The notes: generated by a model from the letters alone, not told the origin. 64,000 nt of DNA from Cepaea nemoralis (GCA_014155875.1 JACEFZ010012615.1:62001-126000); one strand, 5' to 3'. Positions 20,510 through 33,795 are shown, numbered from the stretch's first letter. A program made the numbers and translations.

Positions 20510-21219
20510 TTCTAATGCTCACAGTAAGTTAGCATTAATTTCTTTAAGGTTATTCTTGATGTCACCACTCCATCTTTTACGTGGTCGTCCCTTGCTTTAA
20601 ATCCATTATATTTCTTCAACGTGGCTCTTTATGGCAGATGGTACCAGGACTTTCTTGCGAGGTGGCCAAACTATTTAATCTGTTGTTCCTTAATGAAGTG
20701 CATGACTCGTTTCAGACCTAGTCGTCTTCTGATGTCCTCGTTTCTTATTCTATCTCTTACATTTACACTCGCAATTCTTCTCTAGGCATCTAATCTCGGT
20801 TGTTATGATGTTGCGCTGGTTAGTTTCAGTAAGCATCCATGTTTTACTTTGGTAGGAAAATGTCGACCAAAAAATAGTACTTATGAGATTTGCTTTAGTA
20901 CTTATGGGTATCTTTCTTAGCGACAGATGTGGCGCTAGTTTGCCCAGTATTTGAGTTGTCTTTGCACAGCGTGTGATGATTTCTCCACACATTTTCCCCA
21001 TCTGAATTGGAAATTGACCCACGATATTTAAATTTGCTGGTTTGTTTTATTTCTGAGTTCTTTATGTTTATTGACAGGGTTTCCGACTATCTGCCTATCA
21101 CCTCCTCTCTCCTCCTTCTCTCTCCCTCTCTCTCTCTCTCTTCTCTCTCTCTACTCTCGCTCCTCTCTCTTCTCTTCTCTCTTCTCCTCTCTCCTCTTCT
21201 CTCTCTCTCTCTGTCTGTC

Positions 21220-21254
<35 letters not shown>

Positions 21255-21279
21255 TTCTGTCTGTCTGTCCTCTGTCTCT

Positions 21280-21311
<32 letters not shown>

Positions 21312-21415
21312 CTCTCTCCCCTCTCTCCTCTCTCTCGTCTGTTCTCTGTCTGTACTGTCTTTGTCTGTCTGTCTGTTCTTTCTGTCTGTCTGTCTGTCTG
21401 TCGTCTGTCTGTCTG

Positions 21416-21450
<35 letters not shown>

Positions 21451-22110
21451 CTCCTCTCTCTCTCTCTCTCTCTCTTCTCTCTCCGTCCTCTCTCTTGGAA
21501 TTGAAATTTATTTCAATGGTTTCTCTTATTGATCTCTACTATTAACACTTGGTCGTCTGCAAATAATAATTCTTCTTCGCTCTTTGCTTCTCGGTATCTA
21601 TTAGTCAATGTACTCATATGTTATAACAAGTATCGGGAGGGCACACATATCGTATCGTACACCTGAACTTACTCCAAAAGGTTTTAACGTATCTGTCCTT
21701 TGTTCTTACGCAACTTCTGCTTGACTTATATAAACTTTGGCATACATTGATTAGATGTTTGTTAATTCCTTATTCGTCTAGGCAATCCCTTAGCATATTC
21801 CTAACAACTGTGTGAAAAACGTTTTTCCTGGTCTGTACATTGCGACTTTACAGGTCTTATCACGTTCAACCGCTTTTTCTGTCAGTTATCTAATTGTGGA
21901 AACTGCGTCTGTGCAGCTTCTGTTTGGTCTAAAACGCACCTGGGCTTCTAATAATTGTTCTTGCAGTAATGGTCTAAATCTTCTTTCAATGATTTCGGCA
22001 TACATTTTCCCCTGTGTGGCCAAGTAATGAGATTCTTCTATAATTAGCACAATCTTCTCATCGCCTTTATTTTTCCAAATTGGCACAATTATTGCTGTTG
22101 CCAATCATCC
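20510..22110 (-). pseudogene. decayed RTE-like LINE RT, split by a pyrimidine-rich array
   Basis: On minus, 22104-21886 reads IIVPIWKNKGDE, GKMYAEIIERRFRPLLQEQL and VRFRPNRSCTDAVSTIR, the RT fingers region. After frame breaks, 21022-20750 reads GEIITRCAKTTQILGKLAPHL, ISTIFWSTFSYQSKTWMLTE and RNIITTEIRCLEK, the RT connection region. The catalytic FADD/YADD box would fall in the damaged part. A TC/TCTG array (21100-21495) has expanded between the two pieces. The 3' end fades near 20510. Confidence 0.7.
21100..21495. repeat. (TC)n / (TCTG)n pyrimidine-rich array
   Basis: About 400 bp of CT dinucleotides alternating with CTGT blocks. Ser/Leu/Cys-rich frames across it are artefacts. Confidence 0.95.
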
Positions 22111-22139
22111 GGTGCTTCTTGGTCTGACCAGCAGAAGAT

Positions 22140-22350
22140 CTGGAAAATTCGACACGGCCTGTTACATGCCGGCTTGATGTTCATGTCCCGAGTTCCCATC
22201 GAGGCGGACATTTTTGAAAACTTGACCCGGGCTGCAAAGCCTGAAATTGGTATAAGAAATGTTCAGGAAAGTAAAGCGCGATGTTGACCGCATCACCCAT
22301 TGATAACCGATATGTTTATACCTAATATGGGACTGGCACCATATACCCAA
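22140..22350. repeat. repeat X, copy 3
   Basis: GGTATAAGAAATGTTCAGG, AAAGTAAAGCGCGATG and TGGGACTGGCACCATATACC resemble the copies at 7093 and 15286, with substantial divergence. Confidence 0.35.
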
Positions 22351-22651
22351 TAGCCGCAAGGCGTGGACACAGATTTCTTACCCTTATGATATATGTCCAG
22401 TATGTATGAAGGCTTTGAAAGTAGTCAATTACTTTCCTTTACTCTATGTCCTTCATTTTATTACCAAAATATGCCTCAAACAGTCCATCTCTGTTAGTTA
22501 TATTACCTTGTATCGGTTAGTAACCATTGTCTATATTTTTGGTGTTATTTGTGCAGTTATTGTGCTTAGTTTTACCTTTGTTCGTTCAAAATTTATAATA
22601 GTTAATATGTATTTGAAATATGCGTTACACCCCCCCCCCCCCCCCCCCCAA
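22351..22651. other. unassigned DNA with poly-C run
   Basis: No gene recognised. A 20-bp C homopolymer sits at 22630-22649. Confidence 0.5.
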
Positions 22652-22732
22652 AGTATCCAAGGACTAAGTATCGAGATCTGTGGACAGAGATGGACGCCTA
22701 CGCCGTTTGGCAAGACACACGATGATGATCGC
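22652..22732 (+). mobile_element. LINE-C 3' end fragment
   Basis: Translates as RDLWTEMDAYAVWQDT and then GATGATGAT, matching the C-terminus at 24478-24520 (RDLWIDMNAYARWQST). About 80 bp long; upstream is the poly-C run. Confidence 0.6.
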
Positions 22733-22927
22733 GTCTCCATTTATGTATATTGCCTTTTTTCGTCTTCGGTTGTTTGTTTGCTTAATTCGGTTTGTTTTTG
22801 GTTAAGAGTCACTGTGATTGCAGACTGATATCTCCACAAGTGCTGCTGTTTACTTACATAGCTCACACAAAGATAATCCAAGCACAGAGCTGCTCTACGA
22901 TCCTAAAGTGTGTAAAACAGAATTACT

Positions 22928-23022
22928 GACTTGTCCTTGACTTGGTGGACGTAAATTACAAGCACCTCTGAAGTCGGAGTGGGTTCGCCTGATGGCGAAG
23001 GACACTGGTAATATGGAAAGCT
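22928..23022 (+). mobile_element. SINE-A body fragment
   Basis: GACGTAAATTACAAGCACCT, GAAGTCGGAGTGGGTTCGCC and TGATGGCGAAGGACACTG are the SINE-A central block in sense orientation; head and tail are missing. Confidence 0.65.
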
Positions 23023-23140
23023 GTCTCATTCAAAAAGTAAGCCCAGTGCACATACTTTTTGCCGTTGTGATTAACTACGCAATTTTACGTTCAGTATATG
23101 CCGTTGTTTTGTGAACGACCAACGCCTCAGACTAGCGAAA

Positions 23141-23353
23141 TCCGTGGCCTAAGGGCGGTGAACACGTTTAACAACCCCCGACATAACGGCTCGAGGGTTA
23201 GAAATCATTTTTTTTAAGAAGCAGGCCCCCTTGTATTGATTTCAATGGTATGAGCGCCGGTCGCTCAGAAAGCAATGGTAAACTACTTAACGTAAACATT
23301 GCTTAGTAAATCACAAATGGCTAAAAATGCTGGATGTTTGGTAAAGGGCATAC
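23141..23353 (+). mobile_element. SINE-B copy 3
   Basis: Head AATCCGTGGCCTAAGGGCGG, B box degenerate (CTCGAGGGTTAGAAATC). The body GAGCGCCGGTCGCTCAGAAA and CAATGGTAAACTACTTAACG is well conserved. Confidence 0.75.
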
Positions 23354-23373
23354 CACTAGCTTTAACACTCATT

Positions 23374-23401
23374 AGTAGTAGCAGTAATAGAAGTAGTAGT
23401 A

Positions 23402-23458
<57 letters not shown>

Positions 23459-23675
23459 TAGTGGTGGTGGTGGTGGTGGTGGTGGTGGTGGTAGTAGTAG
23501 TAGTCGTAGTAGTGGTATTAGTAGTAGTAGTATTAGTAGTAGTAGTAGTAATAATAGTAGTAGTAGTAGTAGTAATAGTAGTAGTAGTAGTATTAGCAGT
23601 TGTAGTAGCAGTAATAGTAGTAGTGGCAGTAATAGTGGTAGTGGTAGTAGTAGTAATGGTAGTAGTAGTAGAAGC
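23374..23675. repeat. (GTA)n / (GTG)n imperfect trinucleotide array
   Basis: About 300 bp of GTA triplets with a (GTG)n core at 23461-23490 and frequent ATA substitutions. Interruption density suggests an old array. AAGCGAGCGAACGAAAAAA at 23681-23699 is a SINE-A-type 3' end immediately after it. Confidence 0.95.
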
Positions 23676-23707
23676 ATAAGCGAGCGAACGAAAAAAACAA
23701 AAAACAA

Positions 23708-23723
23708 CACACACACACACGCG

Positions 23724-23812
<89 letters not shown>

Positions 23813-23834
23813 ATATATATATATATATATATAT
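23708..23834. repeat. (AC)n(AT)n compound microsatellite
   Basis: AC repeats with CGCG interruption, then AT repeats from 23761 to 23834. Confidence 0.95.
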
Positions 23835-23947
23835 GCCACAAACTATTCTGTTTGTGGGTAGCTGGTCTAGTTCTACACTACAATGTATCTAGGACGGCGG
23901 CCTACTTCGTTGTCAAAATGTGGAGTTATTTGTAACGAGCGCAACGT

Positions 23948-24170
23948 ATGATTTGCTAATAGATTAGCTTAGAGAGTTGACATTGTTTCAGTACATTGTG
24001 CTGTGGATGCTGTGTGCAGCCCTGTTGGTAACTGTTGTTGTAGATTTGGCACATCTCCAGCCAGGACATCGATGCTGTCCGATTAGCCCTTCTTTGTGAA
24101 TGATTGTTCTCTCCAATGATGATTGGTGTCTTGTGGTCAATCAAAGCGTCTTGGATGATTTTCATTCTTA
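23948..24170 (-). pseudogene. LINE RT fragment around the lost FADD box
   Basis: Minus frames read ALIDHKTPIIIGENNHSQRR, then in a second frame DSIDVLAGDVPNLQQQLPTG. This is the segment around the RT active site of RTE-like LINEs, with FADDIDVLAG reduced to a damaged form. Frameshifted and short. Confidence 0.55.
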
Positions 24171-24240
24171 AAAAAAAAATATTGAACTGGCTGGGTAAGA
24201 ATAGATAACTCCACTTTAATATATCATCGTAATCTACCTT

Positions 24241-24425
24241 GCCGTTAAACGTGTGCGGCCATGGTTCGCAATCTCATACGATCACCAGTATTTTATCAGG
24301 GCTGTGTTACTGTACCGATTTAGCGATGTGGCCATGCCATCCGGATATTTATCGCTTTTTTTCCCCATTACTCTTATCCCACCAAGTTTGTCTGTTGTCT
24401 CTACGTTTTCAAGTTTATTTCTCCT
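24241..24425 (-). pseudogene. LINE-A 3' end, host of another LINE tail
   Basis: Minus reading NKLENVETTDKLGGIRVMG, KYPDGMATSLNRY and SNTALIKYW parallels the better copy at 54535-54735 (NELENFVTTGKIEGKRRRG). Most of the terminal HAYRHG is frame-broken. Upstream on minus the sequence passes into a (GGA)n/(ATG)n run that is the tail of the LINE-C fragment. Confidence 0.6.
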
Positions 24426-24665
24426 CCTCCTCCTCCTCCTCATCATCATCATCATCATTATCAAGTGCTTTGCCAGCGGGCGTAGGCGTTCATGTCAATC
24501 CACAGATCTCGGTCTTTGGTGTTCTGGATCAACTCTGCTGATGATATTCCTCCATGCCACCGTCTCAATCCATCCAGCATCATTTCTCTCGGTCTGCCTC
24601 TGCCTGTCTTCCCACTGGTCTTTCCAGCTGTCACGATGTTCTCCAATGCCTTTCTTTTAATCACA
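24426..24665 (-). pseudogene. LINE-C 3' end with (ATG)n(AGG)n tail
   Basis: The minus frame (24664-24461) reads KRKALENIVTAGKTSGKTGR, GRPREMMLDGLRRWHGGI and TKDRDLWIDMNAYARWQST with a stop, then (ATGATG)n and (AGG)n. It is 5'-truncated and appears to have inserted into LINE-A sequence. Confidence 0.7.
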
Positions 24666-25162
24666 TTACTATGAATGGAAAAATCGTCATTGCTTACGTC
24701 TAATTTGTCTGATAAATTTACGGTTTACTTGTGTTTCTTGAATGATTGTCCTATTTGTTTATGTCTGTCAGTAGTACTCTTTGTAAACTTATCGTACACC
24801 TCATTTACACTGCCATTACATGTTTCTCAGTGTGTCTGCTTATTGTCCATTTTTACATGCATACAGCATACAGCAGTATACGTTTTTTATATCACCTTAA
24901 CGCTATTTTTCTCACTGCAACTGACAGCTTTCTCTTAGTGAGTATGTTTGTCATCTTTTAAAAGGCAACTTACACTTGCCATACCGATCGTATGTCACGA
25001 TTTTAACACCTTTAGGCAATAGTAAGTAGCTCGTAAGACTAACTGTAACACGCCATGTATCTATCTCACCAGTAATCAGAACCATTTCTTAGCTGGAGAA
25101 TTGCATCAGTGGCTTTGATGACATTCATTCTTGATCATGTGAATATGCACGGTGTTAGTCCA
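24666..25162. other. probable decayed LINE upstream sequence, unassigned
   Basis: On plus, ATGGAAAAATCGTCATTGC onward parallels the antisense of LINE-A/C connection regions (compare 54760-55010: TTTTTCCTCAGAAACCAC-type text). Frames are too broken for a firm call. Confidence 0.35.
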
Positions 25163-25523
25163 TCAAGAATGATGATGACCATTAATTTCATCCAATGGAG
25201 TTGAATGTTTGGAGCCGTGAGTTCTAAGATGGCCGGTATTACCTATTTTGGCTCGAAATATTCTTTTACAATGTGGGCCGAAAATGCTTGACGTTCCAGG
25301 AGGCGGATCTCCCGCGGTGATGTTTTTTCCAGCCTTTTTTCGCAGCTCTTGCAGTTCTGTTTGCTTCACAAGTGACTACACCCTTGCGCAATGATTGATA
25401 TACGCCACGAAATGTCGGTCTTTGGCAGCAGTCTCCCAAGTGCCGCGATGAATTCCAAACGTTTTTAGTTAGATCTTCAGTGTGTTGTTAGAGCGTTTTC
25501 TCTGGCCGCCTTGGGAGCATTTA
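25163..25523 (-). pseudogene. LINE-D C-terminus with mutated zinc finger
   Basis: On minus: TELQELRKKAGKNITAGDPP, GTSSIFGPHCKRIFRAKIGN and HLRTHGSKHSTPLDEINGHH with a stop, matching 44640-44793. The first zinc-finger Cys is replaced by Gly (FGPHC versus LCPHC). Upstream text (NAPKAARENALTTH) is frame-broken. Confidence 0.7.
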
Positions 25524-25639
25524 CCACAGCGCCCCGTAAAAAAAATCGTTTAGAAATATTAAGAAAGAATCATTAGCTCAATCACAAACTCAGTAAACGC
25601 ACAACTTCAAGTACTATTGTATTGATTTGTATGTCAATT

Positions 25640-25772
25640 TATACACCGGTATTAAGTTGGACTTACATGTTAACTTCTCGTCCAGAAAGCAATGGAAAAC
25701 TACTGAACGTAACGAAATTGCCTAGAAAATCATCCTGGAGTTGATTGGAAAGTCCTGCACAGAACATGCACC
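25640..25772 (+). mobile_element. mosaic SINE (SINE-A front, SINE-B tail), truncated
   Basis: GTTGGACTTACATGTTAACT has the shape of the SINE-A block after its B box. TCTCGTCCAGAAAGCAATGG then passes into the SINE-B tail (AAACTACTGAACGTAA, GGAGTTGATTGGAAAGTCCT). The same junction occurs at 63205-63235. Confidence 0.65.
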
Positions 25773-25837
25773 TTTTTATTTCTAATCTAGCTCTAACAAA
25801 ACAAAATCTAACTAAAAGTGTTCGTTACGTTAATTTC

Positions 25838-26997
<1,160 letters not shown>

Positions 26998-27003
26998 TAT
27001 ATA

Positions 27004-28041
<1,038 letters not shown>

Positions 28042-28124
<83 letters not shown>

Positions 28125-28134
28125 GATATATATA
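28042..28134. repeat. (TA)n microsatellite
   Basis: About 90 bp of TA repeats directly at the 3' end of Helitron-like copy B. Confidence 0.9.
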
Positions 28135-28232
28135 TAGTGTTTGCAGTATGCACCTGACGAGAAATTGCCAAATATGCCAGGCAATAAATTGTTCAATATA
28201 TTGTTTGAGTCTTCATTTCTTCATTATAAAAT
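28135..28232 (+). mobile_element. Penelope-like 3' tail, short copy
   Basis: TTTGCAGTATGCACCTGACG, AATATGCCAGGCAATAAATT and TTGTTTGAGTCTTCATT match 63880-63970. Only the terminal block is present. Confidence 0.65.
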
Positions 28233-28839
28233 GGTAATAAGTTTTGCGAGAAATTTATGCAGTCAGCATACAAGCATTACCAACTTGCTAACTGTTTCTT
28301 GATGAAACCTTGCTGAAAAACACCTTGACAGCCACTGGCCTATTAGGTAGGTGATCTTTGCCCAAACCTTATAATAACCACCTGCCTGGACAACATCAAT
28401 GGCAGACGTCTTCTCGGCCTCATGGTCAAGGTATCAAGCTCTAGACTGCCCACTCAACTGCGACCACAACTTATTCACACTTATCACTCACATTGACATG
28501 GGAACAAGTGACAAGCTAGCCTTGGCGCTTGCATTTCGATTCTAACTTTCTCAAGTAAATATGCGAAATTTTCAAAGGTCACGCACAAAGGTTTGTTATG
28601 CGTCCATTTCCACATTTTCTTATATCGTGCTGTTAGCGTTTCCTGACCTATAGTTCACCGTATCATAAAGTGTATACTTCTGTAATTGCCCTTAACTCTC
28701 TGCTTGTCTAGTTATTATCTAACTGATTTATCTGTCTGCACACCTCTCATGATTGGCTAGCATTGACATACTTCATTACCATGGTTTTATTTTATGGCAT
28801 CATGTTGTTTCCAATATAATCTATACAAGTCTAAGGATT
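28233..28839. other. unassigned intergenic DNA
   Basis: About 600 bp with no recognisable gene or repeat. Confidence 0.4.
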
Positions 28840-29098
28840 CCCCCCGCCCCCGTCAGTGTGGAGATCTGCTGGCAGTTATATCATGTCGACATCTCTTACT
28901 CTGTCGAAAGCCTTTTGTGTAGTCAATGAAGCAGAGATGTAGATCTTTGTTTACTTTTCCGAACGCTATTGATTTTCTCGGCAAATACAGCAATTGTTAT
29001 GTCCTTGCATTTTACAGAGCCCCGTTGTTCTTCCTCAATGTATGGCTGTATTTTCTTCCGAACCCTTGATTCTATGGAAAATCTTGTTTTTGTATCCC
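28840..29098 (-). pseudogene. decayed LINE RT fragment
   Basis: Minus translation in shifting frames gives RVRKKIQPYIEEEQRG, then QKAFDRVRDVDMI, the KAFDRVRH catalytic-region motif of RTE-like RTs. Several frameshifts separate the blocks. Confidence 0.5.
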
Positions 29099-29099
29099 A

Positions 29100-29136
29100 T
29101 TAACCGATTCGGTGCCAAACAAAAAGTAGGTTTAGG
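29100..29136. mobile_element. end fragment of the TTAA-flanked MITE
   Basis: TTAACCGATTCGGTGCCAAA then CAAAAAGTAGGTTTAGG matches the terminal sequence of the element at 37025-37244. It is cut off by the tail of the neighbouring LINE-F fragment. Confidence 0.55.
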
Positions 29137-29373
29137 CGATTGATTGATTGATTTAGGAATCGAAATCACAGCATTCGGGACATTCCCATAAGCGCTCCGT
29201 CCCCATCCTCAGCAGCCAGCGAAGCGTTCCAGCACCTAATAGTACCAGTAGCAATCTGATTATATGTCCGTCTCGCCTTTCCTCTGAGCGATGAGCGTCG
29301 GCCAGATCCCCTCGTCACTCCTCGCTGTCTCATTCTTGCCAGACCATGGTGATCCATTTGCTCCTCCGAGGTT
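29137..29373 (-). pseudogene. LINE-F 3' end fragment with (AATC)n tail
   Basis: On minus: MDHHGLARMRQRGVTRGSGR, KARRTYNQIATGTIRC, GALMGMSRML-type frame, and a (AATC)n tail at 29137-29153. It matches 5340-5561. It is 5'-truncated, and the C-terminal frame differs from copy 1 by a shift. Confidence 0.75.
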
Positions 29374-29557
29374 TAGGTGAAAGGTGGTACACAATCAAAT
29401 GAACAAGTATTATAATTCAAATTTCAGTTCACTGAGCATTAAAATTTTAGAGGAAACCACGAAACAAAATAAACAACACGATATGATCCAAGTACAATGA
29501 TAATATCACCCTTCTGCTCAAATGAGAGGTTACATTTGGCTATATATTGCCACAAAC
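29374..29557. other. unassigned DNA
   Basis: No feature recognised between the LINE-F fragment and the TTC array. Confidence 0.5.
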
Positions 29558-29724
29558 ATACATTTCTTCTTCTTCTTCTTCTTCTTCTTCTTCTTCTTCT
29601 TCTTCTTCTTCTTCTTCTTCTTCTTCTTCTTCTTCTTCTTCTTCTTCTTCTTCTTCTTCTTCTTCTTCTTCTTCTTCTTCTTCTTCTTCTTCTTCTTCTT
29701 CTTCTTCTTCTTCTTCTTCTTCTT
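29558..29724. repeat. (TTC)n / (GAA)n microsatellite, LINE-G tail
   Basis: About 165 bp of pure TTC on plus. On minus it follows AAGCGAACGAAAG, the 3' end of LINE-G, and so reads as that element's (GAA)n tail. Confidence 0.95.
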
Positions 29725-31940
29725 TCGTTCGCTTGAAATATGTCTATAACTGCAATGTAGTCTCTTGTATGAATTTAACTGTCTTTGTTAGTTCACGCAG
29801 CGGTCCATAGAGTTTATCTTCCATTTTCGTCTCTCTAGGCCAGAAGGTTTGCCTAGATATGTTGTATTTTGGGCAGTCTTGGAGTATGTGCTCTGCTGTC
29901 TGCGACGCCAATCCACATGTGCACATGGCTGATTCACCAATTTTGAATTTTGTATATATGTGGTTGCGTAATCTAATGTGTCCTGTTCTGAGGCGCAGAA
30001 TAATGACATGTTCTGGTCTGTCCATAACGTGGTAGTCATCTTGAGCAGGTTTTGGTGGCTTTCTTACTGACTTGATCATTCTTTTCTTTTGGTGGTATGT
30101 AACGGGCACATCAGGCTGTTCTTATTTTCCCCTTCCTTAGCCAATCGATCAGCTCTGTCGTTTCCGGGTACTCCACAGTGGGATGGTATCCACTGTATGG
30201 TGACCTTATGCTGTCTGCTAAGTTTAGAAAGTAGTGTCCTTAGTACTGGCAATTTCCCAGACAAGGGCGCATCGAGTACTGATTTTGCATCTGTCAATAG
30301 CACCACAGGTTGTGTACCATGGCTGGTATTTTGTAATTTCTGTTTTGCTATCTTGATTGCCTCAATTTCAGCATCATAGTTATGGCAGTACTTTCCTGTT
30401 GGTACTCTGGCCGCGTCCCTAGTATTATTTGGGTATTCTATGTATACTCCCGCTCCTCCATTTCGAACAGCATTTTGTGCTGACCCATCTGTGTAGACTC
30501 GGATCCAGAGGTCCTGTGGGTATTCTTCATCAAGGAAGCTGAGAGTGGCTGTATCTTGTGGCTGCATCGGAGATACAAATAGCTCCTGGTAACTTTCTCA
30601 TTTTCAGTTTTGATATGGCTTGCTCCAGTTTGCTGATTGTGATAGGTGCCTCCTGAACTTCATGCACTTTTCCCTTCTGTCCTGTATGTTGCCATGTCTC
30701 TCGAATCTCTTGTTGTTTCTCTGGACTAATTTCGATATTGTTATCTTTTGCGAATGAGTCCGCAAAATGGTCAGCTGCTTGCTTTCCTGTTAAGATAGTT
30801 TCCGTCTTTATGTAGTGCAATTTTTGAGTTTCTCCATGTGTCCTCATCGTTAAGTTGTTTTATTAGCTTCCACAACATTCTTGTGTCTCTTTCAAAGTTC
30901 AGTAACTCTGTTTTCTCCTGCTAGCTTTTCCTTCTAGCCTGCAGCTGGGCCCTTTGAAATTTGGCGTTTGCGTGCTGGAATTTATTGTGGTGCTCTTGCC
31001 TGGGTTTGGCCTCTGCTTGCTTTCTACACACTTCCACATCATTATGCAACTGTTCCAGTTCACTACTCCAGTAGGGTTTATAATGCTTACGGGCTCCTCT
31101 TGGTACTGTTTTTCGTGCTGCCTGTAGTATGCATTTCCCAAACTCTTTAACTGCTTTATGTATGTCTTTCTCAGTGTTCTGATTTCTAACCAGTATTGCT
31201 GGTACGATGCTTGTAAATTGCCCAGTCTGCTTTTTTGTAGTTCCACCTCGAGAGGGTGCTGCTTTCACTTACAAGCTTATTTTCTACAGCTAGAAAGACT
31301 GACAGATGGTCACTGCCACCAAGTTGTTTCCCAACAATTCGTGTAATGTTCCACTCCAGGTCTGGTGAATGATAAGCCAGGTCAGGTGTAGTTGTAGTGT
31401 GCCATGTTCTCGAGCAGAAAGTATGTGGGTCGGACGGCTTGTTAATCAAGCTGAAATCTATTCTCATCCTCTCAGTCTTTCAGTCTCTATCCTCTCTGGT
31501 CCAAGTGATCATAGCCACAGCTCTGCAAGTGGCTGTTGAAATCGCCACACACGATCATATTTTCTTTTAATGGTAAGTGTTCAGTGCCTGCGGGTGGTCA
31601 CTTGGACAGTAGTAATTGATCATATGTAGGTCTGTATTGCCTGTCTTAAGTTTAAGAGTCTGATACTCAGCCCCTTCAATGTAAACTTTAATTTGGGAAG
31701 CAGTGATGTTATTTTTTTTACAATAGTCAGTATCCCACCCTTTCGCCTGTCCTTTCGATCAGATCGGTAACACTAGGTAGCCTCTGATGCTTGAGGCTAT
31801 ATTTTCGTTGAGGTGAGTTTCTTGCAAGCAGCATACGCTTACTTTTTCTTGGTCCAAGATGTGTTTTAGTTCTATTTTTTGTTGTTGCTGACACTCTCCG
31901 CATTCCAGTGCATTATTTTTAGTCTTTATTTGGTATGGCG
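29725..31940 (-). pseudogene. I-like LINE-G with RT core deleted
   Basis: Reading 5' to 3' on minus: endonuclease start LKIMHWNAESVSN, frameshift, VCCLQETHLNENI (about 31925-31790). The endonuclease end NITRIVGKQLGGSDHLSVFL lies near 31310-31370. A linker (31246-30899) follows, then ITISKLEQAISKLKMRKLPG at about 30640-30590, the RT N-terminal motif. The sequence there jumps straight to an RNase H domain (30567-30076): VYTDGSAQNAV, AEIEAIK, LLTDAKSVLD, and SHCGVPGNDRADRLA, so the acidic active-site residues are kept. A frameshifted C-terminus (CTCGLASQTAEHILQDCP) ends at 29744. The RT palm is absent, so this is an internally deleted I-group LINE. Confidence 0.8.
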
Positions 31941-32345
31941 AGACGCTCTATTCTCAGGTCCCCTGGCTCCACGGGACATCTGAGAAGGACCTCCAGTAGT
32001 TGTGGTTGGACCCTTTCGAGACATAGGGCCCGGCACTGCACCTGCCTGGGGGTCCAAAGCAGGGCGAATACCATAACAGTTAGCAGTAGTCGACACTTTT
32101 CATTACGCGTAATTGCGTGGCATCCTGATTTCTGTGGTGCGCCTCCTGGCTGGTTGCCTCCATCTTCAGCACCTTTCCTTTGCTGGAGCAGACTGTGGTC
32201 TTACTCGAGTTTAGGTGTGTAGACACGCACACACGTGTCTGTGCATGCATGTACCTGCATACACATCTAGAGCTTTCTGGTTATTTCTCGGTGCCAGTGA
32301 CTCGCCGCCGCCCCTTATGCTGTTAGTTAAAACAGGTCCACCGCG
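31941..32345. other. unassigned, possibly LINE-G 5' region
   Basis: Sequence upstream of the LINE-G endonuclease on minus. It has no clear ORF and may be its 5' UTR or ORF1 remains. Confidence 0.35.
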
Positions 32346-32465
32346 TGAAGGCCAGGAGTTGGACTTTTGCTGCAGTGGTGATGAATGCGCGAGTCATTGG
32401 GGTATTTATGCAAGGTTGGACGCTCATCCCAACCCCGGCTACATAACAGCAACATTTGGAACCAA
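32346..32465 (+). repeat. dispersed repeat R1, copy 2
   Basis: Matches positions 1-130 (GAAGGCCAGGAGTTGGACTT, then GGCTACATAACAGCAACATT). Neither boundary is obvious. Confidence 0.7.
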
Positions 32466-32523
32466 AACATACATTTTAGGCAGAAGGTATATCTCCAGTA
32501 TCATACACATAAGATCACTCGTT

Positions 32524-32562
32524 ATTAAACATCCGGTGTGCTGATCCGAGGTAGTGGGTTCA
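32524..32562 (+). mobile_element. SINE-A head fragment
   Basis: AAACATCCGGTGTGCTGATC and GAGGTAGTGGGTTCAAAA equal the tRNA-like head end and B box of SINE-A in sense orientation. The rest is absent. Confidence 0.5.
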
Positions 32563-32765
32563 AAATGTGTGGTCCTTCACTGTTATTGAGGACATCAAAC
32601 TGTTCCTTGCATGATGATTCTTCACATGTCCAGATTTTGTATTTAAAATCGGACCCTTGACCGTTATGATTTTGCCCTCTTTTGAAGTCAGACAACCTTC
32701 AATGTGAGTGTTCTATTGTTAGTGAGCTAATTTTTTGTTTTGTTTTGTTGTTTGTAGCATTAGTT

Positions 32766-33010
32766 TGCCGGTCTCCCTGGCCTAGGAGTTAACGTCTTTT
32801 GCCGCAATCCTGTATATCCAGGTGCGGAACGTAACCTGCGCAAGAATCGGCAGCGGTTCTCGACGCATTGGTAACTTACGGGATATATGAGCCGGTCGCT
32901 CAGAAAGCAATGGCAAACTACTGAGCGTAATTTTGCGAAGAAATCAACGATCAGCTGAAAGATGCTGATGTTGGCAGGGATGTCCTGTAAAGGATATGCG
33001 AAAAAAAAGC
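32766..33010 (+). mobile_element. SINE-B copy 4
   Basis: Head CCGGTCTCCCTGGCCTAGGA, body GAGCCGGTCGCTCAGAAAGC, CAATGGCAAACTACTGAGCG, GAAAGATGCTGATGTTGGC, tail GCGAAAAAAAAGC. Confidence 0.8.
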
Positions 33011-33795
33011 ATTAGTTTAGTATTTTTGGGGTTTTTATTGTTTTCTAATTTTCCTGAAACTTTTCTCAAGCCGTGCTTTTAACATCATGTGTTAAATGTA
33101 TTTCTTCAATCTTTTCAAATTTTAGTTGGTCAATCGTGTTATTTATTCTTGTTTCCCCACTATTTTTAAAATGTCTTCTGCCATCCATTTGCTATTGCCT
33201 ACAATCTTCAGGTTTGAGAGAATTATTTTTGCAGCCTGTTTGATGGAGTCCTTCGGTATTTCCAATGGATCTTCATCATTTTGAAGTAAATATTTCTAGA
33301 TCAGACAATGAATTTAAATCAAACAATATGTCAAATATATTCTTCATTTCTATGATGAATTTGACATTATATCTTTCTCATTCTTCGGTGCAACCTTATC
33401 AAACTTAAAGTTTCTGGTTATATTTGCATTTTTGTAAATGTATTTTAATTTTCCTATTACAAATCTGATGTGATCATTGAGAGTCCGTATTTAGTGTCGT
33501 CCCCCCCCCCCCCCCCCCCCCCCCGCGTTTCCATCCTGTTTCAGGATATTGCGGTCAACACCAGCATCTTTCAGCTGTATGTTGATTCCTAGGCTAGATT
33601 ACACTCATCAGCACGCCACGACTTTCTGAGCGACCGGTTCCATACTCTCATAAGTCACTTTTGCGATTCGAACCACTGCTAATTGATTATGTGGTTGTTT
33701 CGGGATTTGAAATTTAAATATTGAGCACAACCCACTACTGGCAACGCCGATCGCATTCTGGTATGAACCTAAGGCCTATCCACGTCAACATGGAA

